Assembly: GCF_019317285.1 (NCBI RefSeq)
Contig: NZ_CP079218.1
Location: forward strand, 620,001 to 684,000
Length of the DNA stretch: 64,000 nt
Direction of reading: 5' to 3'
Source: Pedobacter sp. D749
Lineage (GTDB): Bacteria > Bacteroidota > Bacteroidia > Sphingobacteriales > Sphingobacteriaceae
Position numbers and translations under genes: made by a program. Below, in pieces: positions 46,613 through 55,435 of the stretch. Under the pieces are notes generated by a model. That model was not told where the DNA came from and ran no database searches. It saw nothing but the letters and a program-made list of their open reading frames with translations. Numbering within the stretch: position 1 is the stretch's first letter; each line of letters opens with the position of its first letter.

Positions 46613-47254
46613 TTAGTTAATAGCTACTTTAAAATTCACATCAAGATCTGTTGAACCAGGAGCAAAAGTTCCGTTTTTAGCGTTAGGCTGGTGACGTAAG
46701 ATTACCTCCAGATTACCTGTACTTGCTGCTCCTGTGGTAAATAGGTCGGTTAATCCTACTTCTAATGCCGGACTGTTGGTGTCACGATCCGTTCTACTTA
46801 CTGCAAGGTTGAGGTAGGGGCCTTTTGAACTGGTTAACGTACCTGGGATATAAGGGCTTGTATTGCCTGTGATCAGGTTAGCACTGGATATTGGTGTAGG
46901 CTGGAAAAATAAAAGGTGATAATTTTGCCTTTCTTTAATTTCATTACCTACATTAAATACTGGAGTTTGTTGTTCATCATAAATATTTACCACGGCATTA
47001 TATTTCGCATTTGCTTTAAGCTTTAATACGGTAGAATCTGAAGACTTCACATTACCGGAGTTATCAAAATAATACTTATACCTGCAGGAGGTAGTATCAC
47101 TTACATCGGCCTGGTTGGTCAGGTTAAGTACCACTGTAGTTAAAGATTCATTTGCTATTGTTGGAGCAACTGCCTGCTCTTCTTTTGAACACCCTGCAAA
47201 AAACAAGGTAGCCCCGCATAACAGCAGGCTTAGGGATTTAAATTTAGTCATCAT
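46613..47254 (-). CDS. Lipoprotein of a TonB-receptor operon
   Basis: 213 residues. A lipoprotein signal ends in LFFAGC (about residue 21). The mature domain has repeated beta strands: LTTVVLNLTNQADVSDTTSC, STVLKLKANAKYNAVVNIYD, VGNEIKERQNYHLLFFQP, GNLEVILRHQPNAK. This type of surface lipoprotein is repeatedly found next to receptors of this class in Bacteroidota, sometimes under mistaken enzyme names. A ligand-binding partner for the receptor 47 nt upstream is the simplest role. Confidence 0.75.
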   Translation of the reverse strand: MMTKFKSLSLLLCGATLFFAGCSKEEQAVAPTIANESLTTVVLNLTNQADVSDTTSCRYKYYFDNSGNVKSSDSTVLKLKANAKYNAVVNIYDEQQTPVFNVGNEIKERQNYHLLFFQPTPISSANLITGNTSPYIPGTLTSSKGPYLNLAVSRTDRDTNSPALEVGLTDLFTTGAASTGNLEVILRHQPNAKNGTFAPGSTDLDVNFKVAIN

Positions 47255-47301
47255 TTTTATGTTTTAATTGTTGTGTATTTGTATTCATTAGTATCAATTA
47301 A

Positions 47302-49659
47302 TTACCGATTGGTATGGGTGGTTTTTGAGATTTTAAAAGGTACTTTGAGGCGAACAATAAAGTTTCTTCCGGGCTCATCCGTGAAATAACGGAAGCGGTC
47401 CAGGTAATCACGGTAAGCTGTATTGGTTAAATTATTAACGGCAAAGCTGACGTCGGCATAATTGTGCAGGTAGTTTACCCTAAAGCTCAGTTGTAAATTA
47501 ATCAGATTATAACCAGCAGGTGGCAACACATAATCCTGCCCCACTGGTACCCGGGATTGCTTACTTACATAAACATCTTCCACACTAAAGAAAATACGCT
47601 TTAAGCCTGATAAATTACCAAAATGATAACCGATACTATTTTGAAAGCGACTTGGAGGAGTATAAATCAGATAATCATGAATGGTTTTATTGTAAGCGTA
47701 AATCAGTGACGTTTTTGAATTAAGTTCCAGAGAATCTACCGGCTTTAGGATTAAGTTAAAATCCAGTCCCCTAAAGTAAACATCAGCTTGTGTGTAATTG
47801 AAAACCAATGCAGGTCCACGAACGGTGCGTGTATATTGATTTGTTGGATTTGCAAAGATAAAGTTATTGATGCTGTTATAATAAGCCTGAACATTTATTA
47901 ATAACCTTGAAGTGGTATAATCTAAATTTATATTAAAATTGTTGGCACGCTCCGTATGTAAATCTGGATTTCCAATTTCATAGGAGACTAAGCTCTGGTG
48001 TATTCCGTTGGAGTATAATTCGTTAACTGTTGGTGCCCTGAAAGCTGAACTGTAATTGCCACTTAATTTTAATGCATCGGTTATACTATACGTGGTACCA
48101 ATCGTATAGCTGGCACTCTGATAGTGAGTTGTAGGTGTCTCTATTAAAGCTGTATTGTTATTCAGTTTATACGCCCTAAGCCAGCGGTAATCATACCTTA
48201 AACCCGCTTCCAGCAATAAATTACCGTGTGTATATTTCTCTATAAAGTAAGCTCCTCCTCCATAATTCCTGTAATTAGGGATGAGGTATTCATATTTTCG
48301 AATATTGCCCTGAGTAATACCATTAAAACCAAATGAGCCTGAGAAATTGCCTAAATCTTTATGTTCATAATTGATATCTGCAGTCTGTGTATTGATTTTA
48401 AGATATAATTCTGGATTGATTCTTCCATTAAGTGGCAAAAAGTCATATTCTTCCCGGGTATTGGTCTGATTAGCAAATTGAAACCGCAGCTTACTGCCAT
48501 TTTCAAAATTGTAAAAGCTATTCAGTTTTAAGGTTTGGTGATTTACAGTTTGGTAGGGGCGATCAATGGCGTAAGTAAAAAAAGATGGTGTTAAAGGTTC
48601 AGTCTGTTCAATAGCTAATTTTAAATCTGCAATGGAGCCTACTTCTGCTCCCTGAAAGATACCTAGCTTTGTATTGAACACACTATAGTAAGCCTCAAAT
48701 CCATAATTTTTATGATGGTACTGTACTGCTGCAGAACCATCCTGTTCTCTCAGTCCGGTATTTGCAAGCAGATAATTAGGCGTACTGCTGTTTCCCGCAA
48801 TTTTGAAAGTTCCTTGTAAACGGTAGCTTAATCCGGTAAGCTTTTTATCAAAAGCGCCTTCCAGCATACCTGAAAATGCGCCAAGTCTACTATTAGACAT
48901 CCCAATGGCGTTTATTTCTCCATCCATTCCGGGGTTTTTAGGCAGCGCTTTAGGTTCAGCAAGAATCACCCCACCTATAGCATCCGATCCATAACGGATG
49001 CTGGCAGCACCTTTGATCACTTCAAGCCGGTTAGCAATAAAAGGATCAATTTCCGGAGCATGTTCAGATCCCCACTGTTGAGCCTCCAGTCGTACGCCAT
49101 TGTTTAAAATCAGAATTCGGTTGCTATATAAACCATGGATAATAGGCTTGGCAATGGAAGGACCTGTTTGAAAAGTAGTGACACCTGTAATAGATTTTAA
49201 CGATTCTCCAAGGCTAAATCCTCGGGTATGATCCAGCTGCTCTCCCTCCAATATAGATAGGCTTTGGGTAGCGATTTCTTTAGGGGAACCAGTACCTTTT
49301 ACCTTGACCTCTTTTAAATTTTGTTGGGAAATGGTTAATGATAGATTAAGTACAACATTAGAATTAACCTGGACTAAGGTATCTAAAGGAATATATCCTA
49401 TAAAATCACATTTCAAGTGATAAATACCCTGTTTAACGCTAAATTTATAATTTCCGTTCTGATCTGAGTGCGTTGCACTCGAAGGAACCGAGAGGCTAAG
49501 ATTGGCACCAACCAGAGCCAAATGAGTGCTAAGATTTGTTACGCTTCCCGTTATCAGATATTCTCCTACCTGTTCATGGTTATTTTGCGCATACAATAAG
49601 TTAGTTGCCAATAGCAATAACAAGGAAAATAGGGATGATTTTATCAACGTTTGATACAT
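47302..49659 (-). CDS. TonB-dependent receptor, metal-type (ZnuD-like)
   Basis: 785 residues. Signal peptide (LFSLLLLLATNLLYAQ), a carboxypeptidase-regulatory-like domain (LVGANLSLSVPSSATHSDQN, about 45-65), a plug with SLGESLKSITGVTTFQTGPS, GLYSNRILILNNGVRLEAQQ and ASIRYGSDAIGGVIL, then the barrel ending in NFIVRLKVPFKI. The plug motif NNGVRLE.QQWG.EHAPEIDPF resembles ZnuD/HmuR-like metal receptors, so zinc or another metal is a candidate ligand. A palindrome overlapping its promoter (49691-49705) fits metal repression. Confidence 0.82.
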   Translation of the reverse strand: MYQTLIKSSLFSLLLLLATNLLYAQNNHEQVGEYLITGSVTNLSTHLALVGANLSLSVPSSATHSDQNGNYKFSVKQGIYHLKCDFIGYIPLDTLVQVNSNVVLNLSLTISQQNLKEVKVKGTGSPKEIATQSLSILEGEQLDHTRGFSLGESLKSITGVTTFQTGPSIAKPIIHGLYSNRILILNNGVRLEAQQWGSEHAPEIDPFIANRLEVIKGAASIRYGSDAIGGVILAEPKALPKNPGMDGEINAIGMSNSRLGAFSGMLEGAFDKKLTGLSYRLQGTFKIAGNSSTPNYLLANTGLREQDGSAAVQYHHKNYGFEAYYSVFNTKLGIFQGAEVGSIADLKLAIEQTEPLTPSFFTYAIDRPYQTVNHQTLKLNSFYNFENGSKLRFQFANQTNTREEYDFLPLNGRINPELYLKINTQTADINYEHKDLGNFSGSFGFNGITQGNIRKYEYLIPNYRNYGGGAYFIEKYTHGNLLLEAGLRYDYRWLRAYKLNNNTALIETPTTHYQSASYTIGTTYSITDALKLSGNYSSAFRAPTVNELYSNGIHQSLVSYEIGNPDLHTERANNFNINLDYTTSRLLINVQAYYNSINNFIFANPTNQYTRTVRGPALVFNYTQADVYFRGLDFNLILKPVDSLELNSKTSLIYAYNKTIHDYLIYTPPSRFQNSIGYHFGNLSGLKRIFFSVEDVYVSKQSRVPVGQDYVLPPAGYNLINLQLSFRVNYLHNYADVSFAVNNLTNTAYRDYLDRFRYFTDEPGRNFIVRLKVPFKISKTTHTNR

Positions 49660-49672
49660 TTCTTAAATGCAG

Positions 49673-49705
49673 CAAAGATGCATTTGTTTTTGCAACAATA
49701 TTGCA
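49673..49705 (-). promoter_or_regulatory. Promoter with 15-bp palindrome upstream of the TonB receptor
   Basis: On the minus strand CATCTTTG (49680-49673) is a one-mismatch -7 box; the mRNA would start near 49666 with a leader of about 7 nt. TGCAACAATATTGCA (49691-49705) is an inverted repeat TGCAA-N5-TTGCA covering about -25 to -39, where a repressor would block polymerase. A Fur-family metal regulator (Zur-like) is a guess from gene content. Confidence 0.5.
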
Positions 49706-49989
49706 TATAGGTAATGTAATAAATACGATACAAATGAAACTAAGTTGCTTTATTAGCTTTAGAGTAGCTAACCAAATCTATCATCGGGTCTCTCGTAGCG
49801 AGAAATAATTTTTTGATATTAGGCAGGTTTTTATAAAAATAAGGTCTCATTCAATATTCTAATTTATGGTTCCGGCCGTTTTTACGAAGAATATTGATCA
49901 TTTCTGGTATACCATAAAACCTTTGAAAACTTTGTAGGATGGATTATTAAAGTTATGGGGTGAAAAATACGTGGATGCTTTTTTATCTA

Positions 49990-50096
49990 AAACCTTATTT
50001 TAATAGTAAGCAAAGAAGCCATTAATGATTAATCTTGATATATAGGGAAGATCAGTGTTGCAGAAAAGCAGGATAATTGTACCATTAAAATTTAAT
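49990..50096. repeat. Right flanking repeat of the TonB block
   Basis: aaccttattttaatagtaag...gattaatcttgatatatagg...tcagtgt...aaaatttaa, homologous to 45388-45477 with small gaps and many substitutions. Bases 49706-50243 contain no gene; this copy is the main structure seen there. Confidence 0.55.
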
Positions 50097-50243
50097 AGGC
50101 TACCTGATAACATACATATCTTTTTAAAAGGGTTATTTCGATAAGGAGTAGACCTTTTTTGTTTTTAATAAATTTTAAAGCTTGGCACTTAAATATTACC
50201 TTTAAAGGCTTATAGTTTCAATAAACGCATTTATAATAATATT

Positions 50244-50555
50244 ATGGAAGAACAACAAAACGAAAATCAATTAAATATAGAATTATCAGAAGAAATTGCT
50301 GAAGGAATTTTTTCTAACCTGGCTATTATTACCCATTCAAATACCGAATTTGTATTAGATTTTATCCGTGTAATGCCAGGCATTCCGAAGGCAAAAGTAA
50401 AATCAAGAATTATCCTAACTCCGGAACACGCAAAGCGCTTATTATCAGCATTGGAAGATAATATTGAGAAGTTCGAGACGGTAAACGGCCGGATTAAAGC
50501 ACAAGAGGAACCGCCTTTCCCGATGGGTTTTGGCGGACCGACTGCCCAAGCCTAA
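50244..50555 (+). CDS. DUF3467 family protein
   Basis: 103 residues. The central NLAIITHSNTEFVLDFIRVM and RIILTPEHAKRLLSALEDNI blocks are the DUF3467 signature, followed by a Pro/Gly-rich tail (PPFPMGFGG). Its function is not known; in many Bacteroidota it follows rpoC directly, which hints at a transcription-linked role. Here about 5.2 kb of other DNA lies between the two genes. The FadL-type gene follows after 76 nt with its own promoter. Confidence 0.9.
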   Translation: MEEQQNENQLNIELSEEIAEGIFSNLAIITHSNTEFVLDFIRVMPGIPKAKVKSRIILTPEHAKRLLSALEDNIEKFETVNGRIKAQEEPPFPMGFGGPTAQA

Positions 50556-50572
50556 AACGCATAAAATTCTTA

Positions 50573-50614
50573 CAAACAAATATTTGTTTGCTATGCTAAC
50601 ATAGTATATATTTG
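50573..50614 (+). promoter_or_regulatory. Operator palindrome and promoter of the FadL-type gene
   Basis: CAAACAAATATTTGTTTG (50573-50590) is a perfect 18-bp palindrome whose last TTTG can serve as the -33 element. TATATTTG (50607-50614) is a perfect -7 box 16 bases later. A dimeric regulator (TetR/FadR-like or similar) bound here would overlap polymerase. Leader about 11 nt. Confidence 0.65.
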
Positions 50615-50631
50615 TGTATAACCATTTATAA

Positions 50632-51855
50632 ATGAAAAAATTTTTATTGAGCGCATTACTTTCTGCTCCACTTTGGGTTTTGGGGCAGGGTTTCCAGGTT
50701 AATTTACAAGGTCAGAAACAAATTGGTATGGCTGGTGCAGGTTCTGCATTGGCTTTAGATGAGGCTTCTGTATTTTATAATCCCGGTGCAGTAACTTTCT
50801 TAGAGAAAAACTCAGTTTCCGCAGGTGTAAACCCACTATTATTTAAATCAGCTTTTAAACAGAGCGGTTCGAATGTTACAGAAGATGTAAAAAACAAAAT
50901 TGCTCCTCCTTTCGAGTTTTATGCGGTTTGGGGACCAAAATCAAACAAATGGAAGCTAGGCCTGGGGGTTTATACACCATTTGGTGGTTTGGTAGATTGG
51001 GGCGATAACTGGTCTGGTAAGTATGCACTAACCTCATTAAATTTAAAAGCCATTTATTTCCAACCTACTTTAAGTATTAAAATTACTGATCGTATTGGTA
51101 TAGGGGCAGGCTTTGTTTATAACCATGGCGAAGTAAACCTTCAACGCGCACTTCCGGTAAATTATCCTGACGGACGTTCTGGTCATGTTACCTTAGATGG
51201 TACAGGAACAGGTTATGGATGGAATGCTGGTTTATACATTAAAACCTTAAGCAATATCTCGTTTGCTATCGTACATAAATCGAAAGTAATTACCAAACTG
51301 GATGGTGGTACTGCAGATTTTACAGTTCCGCAATCATTAGCAGGATCTTTTCCTGCTGGCAATACATTCAATGCCGAACTGCCTTTGCCTGCAACAACCA
51401 GTTTAGGTGTAGGTATTCCTTTATCGAAAAGTACGGTTTTAGCATTTGATGCAAGTTGGGTGCAGTGGCACATTTACAAAGAACTGGCTTTTGATTATGC
51501 AACAAATACTTCGGCATTAGCTGACACAAAATCAGCGCGTAACTATCATGATGGTTCATCATTTAAATTGGGTATCAATCACCAGGCATCAGAGAAATTG
51601 GCTTTAAGAGCGGGTGTAGGTTATGCTTTTTCTCCGGTTCAGGATGGTTATGTAACACCAGAAGCACCAGATGCTGATCGTTACATTTTAAGTGCAGGTT
51701 TAGGTTATACACCTACCCGCCATTTCGAAGTTAATGCATCGTTCTTTTTTGAAGATGTAAAATCGCGTAAACAGAAAAATATCGAAACAGGTTTGGATGG
51801 TACTTTTAAAACTTTGGTTTATGCACCAGGTCTTTCATTAACTTATAAATGGTAG
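50632..51855 (+). CDS. OmpP1/FadL/TodX family outer-membrane channel
   Basis: 407 residues, the 14-stranded barrel family that passes long-chain fatty acids or hydrophobic compounds. Signal peptide MKKFLLSALLSAPLWVLGQG; the family N terminus FQVNLQGQKQIGMAGAG and DEASVFYNPGAV (NPA-like hatch motif, about 45-60) are clear; later GLGVYTPFGGLVDWGDNWSG and the final strand ending LSLTYKW. The GDSL lipoprotein follows after 12 nt, so the two probably form one operon for lipid capture and hydrolysis. Confidence 0.92.
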   Translation: MKKFLLSALLSAPLWVLGQGFQVNLQGQKQIGMAGAGSALALDEASVFYNPGAVTFLEKNSVSAGVNPLLFKSAFKQSGSNVTEDVKNKIAPPFEFYAVWGPKSNKWKLGLGVYTPFGGLVDWGDNWSGKYALTSLNLKAIYFQPTLSIKITDRIGIGAGFVYNHGEVNLQRALPVNYPDGRSGHVTLDGTGTGYGWNAGLYIKTLSNISFAIVHKSKVITKLDGGTADFTVPQSLAGSFPAGNTFNAELPLPATTSLGVGIPLSKSTVLAFDASWVQWHIYKELAFDYATNTSALADTKSARNYHDGSSFKLGINHQASEKLALRAGVGYAFSPVQDGYVTPEAPDADRYILSAGLGYTPTRHFEVNASFFFEDVKSRKQKNIETGLDGTFKTLVYAPGLSLTYKW

Positions 51856-51867
51856 GAGAAATTACAA

Positions 51868-53172
51868 ATGAAAAAATATATATTAAATAGTTTCGTTGCT
51901 GCTGCCATTCTTTTTACCGCAGCCTGCAAACCAGAAATAGAAACACCTGCAGGCTCTACTGCCGGACAAGCTAATTTTAGCAAGTACATTGCCGTAGGCA
52001 ACTCTTTAACTTCTGGCTTTGCCGATGGAGGCTTATATTTAGAAGGCCAAAAAGTAGCTTATCCAAATTTAATTGCAGCCAAAATGGCTTCAGTTGGTGG
52101 TGGAGCATTCACTTCTCCATTTTTTACTGACGCACAAGCTAATGGTTCTGGATATATTTCACTTACAGCTTTAGTAAATGGTGTCCCAACTTTAACTCCT
52201 GTTTTAGGTAATGGTTGGCGTAATTCGCCAACAAATAGTCGTTTATTTAAATATTCTGGCGAAATCCAAAATTTGGGTATTCCTGGTATGCGTGTCGATT
52301 TATCTTTCGACCCAACACTTACTTTTAGTGCCGCCAATCCATATTTCGAGCGTTTATTAACTGATGCACAAGTGGGTAAAACCAATTACTTTCAGTATAT
52401 ACAGGGCAGAAACCATACCTTTTTCTCGCTTTGGTTGGGAAATAATGATGTATTGGGGTATGCTTTAAATGGTGCAGTTACCGTTACAGGTGATCCAACT
52501 ACTGTATTAACAGATAAAGTAACATTTTCATCATTGTATGCTAATTTTTTAAATGCATTAACTGCTGGTGGTCAGAAAGGTATCGTGGCAACTATTCCTG
52601 ATGTAACTGCTGTTCCTTATTTTCATACGGTTACCGTAGCTGCTTTATTAAATGCTGCTAAAGCAATTAATCCTGCAGCGGCAGCTATTTATATTCAAAC
52701 AGGAACGGGTGTGGTAAGGCCTGCAACTGCTGAAGATTTAATCCGTTTGCCGTTTCAATCAGAAGGCATATTTGGAAAACCAAATGGTTCTGGAATTCCT
52801 TATGGCTTACACCCCTTAAATCCGATAGAAAATAAATGGGTATTGGATAAAGATGAGGTAGTTAAGGTGAAGGACTATGTAAACAGTTATAACAGCAGTA
52901 TTAAATCTTTAGCTACCAGCAAAGGCCTGGCCATTGCAGATACTTATGCTTATTTTAATCAGGTTAAAACTGGTATTAATGTTCAGGGTGTTGGTATCAA
53001 CGCTTCATTTATTACGGGTGGCGCATTCTCTTTAGATGGTATTCACTTAACGCCTCGTGGAAATGCAGCAATTGCCAATGTATTTATTGATGCCATTAAT
53101 GCTAAATACGGTTCTACTGTACCTTCTGTTGATATTACACAATATAGGGGAGTAAAATTCCCTGATAAATAA
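51868..53172 (+). CDS. SGNH/GDSL-type hydrolase lipoprotein
   Basis: 434 residues. A lipoprotein signal ends in LFTAAC (about residue 20). SGNH blocks: block I YIAVGNSLTSGFADGG (catalytic Ser, about 47), block III LWLGNNDVLGYAL (about 190), and block V DGIHLTPRGNA with the Asp-His pair (about 390). Such enzymes hydrolyse esters of lipids or polysaccharides. Position directly after a FadL-type channel suggests release of fatty acids at the surface for import. A bidirectional hairpin at 53182-53222 follows. Confidence 0.88.
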   Translation: MKKYILNSFVAAAILFTAACKPEIETPAGSTAGQANFSKYIAVGNSLTSGFADGGLYLEGQKVAYPNLIAAKMASVGGGAFTSPFFTDAQANGSGYISLTALVNGVPTLTPVLGNGWRNSPTNSRLFKYSGEIQNLGIPGMRVDLSFDPTLTFSAANPYFERLLTDAQVGKTNYFQYIQGRNHTFFSLWLGNNDVLGYALNGAVTVTGDPTTVLTDKVTFSSLYANFLNALTAGGQKGIVATIPDVTAVPYFHTVTVAALLNAAKAINPAAAAIYIQTGTGVVRPATAEDLIRLPFQSEGIFGKPNGSGIPYGLHPLNPIENKWVLDKDEVVKVKDYVNSYNSSIKSLATSKGLAIADTYAYFNQVKTGINVQGVGINASFITGGAFSLDGIHLTPRGNAAIANVFIDAINAKYGSTVPSVDITQYRGVKFPDK

Positions 53173-53181
53173 TTTATACAA

Positions 53182-53222
53182 TAAGAATGAGGTATCAGAA
53201 ATTTTGAGATACCTCATTCTTA
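53182..53222. terminator. Bidirectional terminator between convergent genes
   Basis: taagaatgaggtatc (53182-53196) pairs perfectly with gatacctcattctta (53208-53222). It separates the hydrolase from the convergent matrixin gene. Confidence 0.8.
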
Positions 53223-53252
53223 CTATAGTATATTAATAGTTGAAAAACCTTT

Positions 53253-54341
53253 TTAGTTATGTATTGTAAACGGAGTAGATTTTATTGCAAGAATAGTATT
53301 ACAATCATTCATGTTTGCTTGCATACGAACCTCTCCAATATATTGACCGTTTGTTCTGACTTTAAGCCTAGAAGTTCCTTGCCCACTTATTAAATCAACT
53401 CCTTGTGGTATTATCCATGTTATAGTTTGATAACGAAACGGAGGGAGAGCATTTTCATTATAACTAATACGCGGACCAGTTCCAAACATATTCCAGATAT
53501 CAATCTCTACGGAATAAAATAACCAAAATTCTAATTCTGTTCCAACAGCTACAGATCCATAGCTAGGGGTCATTCCATGTTGGTATGTAGGGTCATTACC
53601 ATATATAATTCTAGACCCTACAACATCATCAACACTCAGAGTTCTCATATTCAATCCAAAATAGTGAGGGGTCATCGTAGCATTTATGCATTCTGAATGG
53701 TCTAATCCGATAGTGTGCCCAAATTCATGTGCTGCGACAGAAGCTATATCTATAGTCCCAAACTCAGGACCAAGTGATGAAGCAGACCAGTTTTCATCAT
53801 CATCAAAATGAATAACCCCACTGGTAGGATAAAAAGCATGTGCCAAAACTCCACCTCGGCCATCAAAGGCGTTATTGGCTCCGTCACCATGATCTCCTTT
53901 GTACCAGCCTATTTTGATGTCTGCATTATTGATAGAAGTTGTATAACCAATAGTTATGTTAATACCTGGAAGGAAATTTTCCTGAAACCATGCCCCTATA
54001 CCTTTAAAGACTTCATCTTTGGCGACTTGTGGATTAATACTGCTAGGATTATTAATAAAAGTGATTAATAAACGATGGCCTCCAGGTTGAAAGATATTAC
54101 CTTGGGCCACCCAAGATTTTAAAATGTCATTAAGAGTGTTATTTTCTGTAGTTGCTAGTTTTTGAACTATGCTAGAATGCGGCACACTTTCTAATGGTAT
54201 CCAATCTTTAATAAACTTAATGTTTTTATAAATGTCAGGTTTCAATTCCTCCGTTGTGGTTTCATTCTTTTTACAAGACGAAACGAATAGACTTAAAAAA
54301 AAAGTCGCTAAAAGAGTACAAATGTAGTTTTTGTTTTTCAT
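53253..54341 (-). CDS. Matrixin-type (M10A) zinc metalloprotease lipoprotein
   Basis: 362 residues. A lipoprotein signal ends in LFVSSC (about 23). The catalytic domain has the calcium/zinc-binding run [20 protein letters not shown] (about 152-171), HFDDDENW and the zinc site [12 protein letters not shown] (about 208-219), all hallmarks of matrix-metalloproteinase catalytic domains. No cysteine-switch PRCGxPD propeptide is apparent. The C-terminal ~100 residues are beta-rich. Presented at the cell surface; target unknown. It is a different clan member from the M57 protease at 17869. Confidence 0.9.
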   Translation of the reverse strand: MKNKNYICTLLATFFLSLFVSSCKKNETTTEELKPDIYKNIKFIKDWIPLESVPHSSIVQKLATTENNTLNDILKSWVAQGNIFQPGGHRLLITFINNPSSINPQVAKDEVFKGIGAWFQENFLPGINITIGYTTSINNADIKIGWYKGDHGDGANNAFDGRGGVLAHAFYPTSGVIHFDDDENWSASSLGPEFGTIDIASVAAHEFGHTIGLDHSECINATMTPHYFGLNMRTLSVDDVVGSRIIYGNDPTYQHGMTPSYGSVAVGTELEFWLFYSVEIDIWNMFGTGPRISYNENALPPFRYQTITWIIPQGVDLISGQGTSRLKVRTNGQYIGEVRMQANMNDCNTILAIKSTPFTIHN

Positions 54342-54446
54342 AATTAAATGTTTTTAAGTTTCCCTTACCAAACTTAAAAATTTAATTCATGATAATGTAT
54401 GTATAACTACATTTTTGATAGTAAAAATTATAATTGTTTTGTAGTA

Positions 54447-55364
54447 TTATATACTTCTATGTGTTATTGAAATTATGTAATTTGTGATTTGATCCTTTTC
54501 TTCTGGCTCAAACCAGTTAATCTCCTCATCTCTTCTAAACCAGGTAAGCTGGCGTTTAGCAAAGCGGCGGGTATTTTGTTTAATTGCCGAAGCAGCATTC
54601 TCAAGAGATAAATTTCCGTCCAGGTAATCGAAAATTTCACTATAACCTACCGTGTTTAAAGCATTGTATTTTTTAAATGGTATTAGCGATTTTACTTCAT
54701 TTACTAAACCATCAGCAATCATTTGATCAACTCTTCTGTTAATTCTATCATAAAGTACAGCCCGATCAGTATTTAACCCAATTTTGATTATTTTAAACGG
54801 TCTTTCCTTTTTTGTAGCTGAAAGCATTGAAGAAAGTTTTTGACCAGTCGATAAATATACTTCCAAACCCCTGATCATTCTTTGTGGATTTTGCTGATCT
54901 ACCTTTGCAAAATATTCGGGATCTAACTCGGCCAGTTGGTTTTGTATAACTGCTAAACCTTCTTCTTCAAACTGTTTGTTTAATTTTTCCCTGATCGATA
55001 AATCGATCTCGGGCATTTCATCTAAACCATTTATTAAAGCGTTTACATATAATCCAGAGCCCCCGACCATAATGGCGAGATCGTGCTTTTGGAAAATTTC
55101 TTCAAGTGTTTTTAAGCCTTCTACCTCAAAATCGCCCGTACTGAACAGCTGTGTTACAGTATGTGAATCGATAAAATGATGTTTTGCCGCTGCTAATTCC
55201 GCAGCGTTGGGCTTTGCCGTGCCAATGGCCATTTCCTTAAAAAACTGGCGTGAATCTGCAGAAATAATTTCTGTGCCAAAATGTTGAGCCAGTTGAATAG
55301 CCAGGGCTGTTTTGCCAATTGCAGTAGGACCAACTATGGATATTAAGGTTTTGGGTTGAGGCAT
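54447..55364 (-). CDS. miaA: tRNA dimethylallyltransferase MiaA
   Basis: 305 residues. Adds a dimethylallyl group to A37 of tRNAs reading U-starting codons. P-loop GPTAIGKTALAIQLAQ (about 11-26), SADSRQFFKEMAIGTAKP (about 38-55), the MVGGSGLYVNALINGLD motif (about 100) and the C-terminal TRRFAKRQLTWFRRDEEINWF. Complete. It heads toward the matrixin gene and follows the pRiA4b-type gene, from which it is insulated by a hairpin. Confidence 0.96.
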   Translation of the reverse strand: MPQPKTLISIVGPTAIGKTALAIQLAQHFGTEIISADSRQFFKEMAIGTAKPNAAELAAAKHHFIDSHTVTQLFSTGDFEVEGLKTLEEIFQKHDLAIMVGGSGLYVNALINGLDEMPEIDLSIREKLNKQFEEEGLAVIQNQLAELDPEYFAKVDQQNPQRMIRGLEVYLSTGQKLSSMLSATKKERPFKIIKIGLNTDRAVLYDRINRRVDQMIADGLVNEVKSLIPFKKYNALNTVGYSEIFDYLDGNLSLENAASAIKQNTRRFAKRQLTWFRRDEEINWFEPEEKDQITNYIISITHRSI

Positions 55365-55380
55365 GGGGTTTGTATAAAAT

Positions 55381-55414
55381 AAAAGCTGCCAAATTTAAAT
55401 ATTTGGCAGCTTTT
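55381..55414 (-). terminator. Terminator between the pRiA4b-type gene and miaA
   Basis: aaaagctgccaaat (55381-55394) and atttggcagctttt (55401-55414) form a perfect 14-bp stem. Confidence 0.88.
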
Positions 55415-55435
55415 GTAATATTATTTTGTTGCTAA

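Noticed and set aside
49605-49808. Plus-strand 67-codon frame across the TonB receptor promoter
   Set aside because: It overlaps the signal peptide codons and operator of the minus-strand gene and shows no protein-like features.
45388-50096. TonB block as a transposon
   Set aside because: No transposase or integrase gene, no terminal inverted repeats; only diverged direct repeats flank it.
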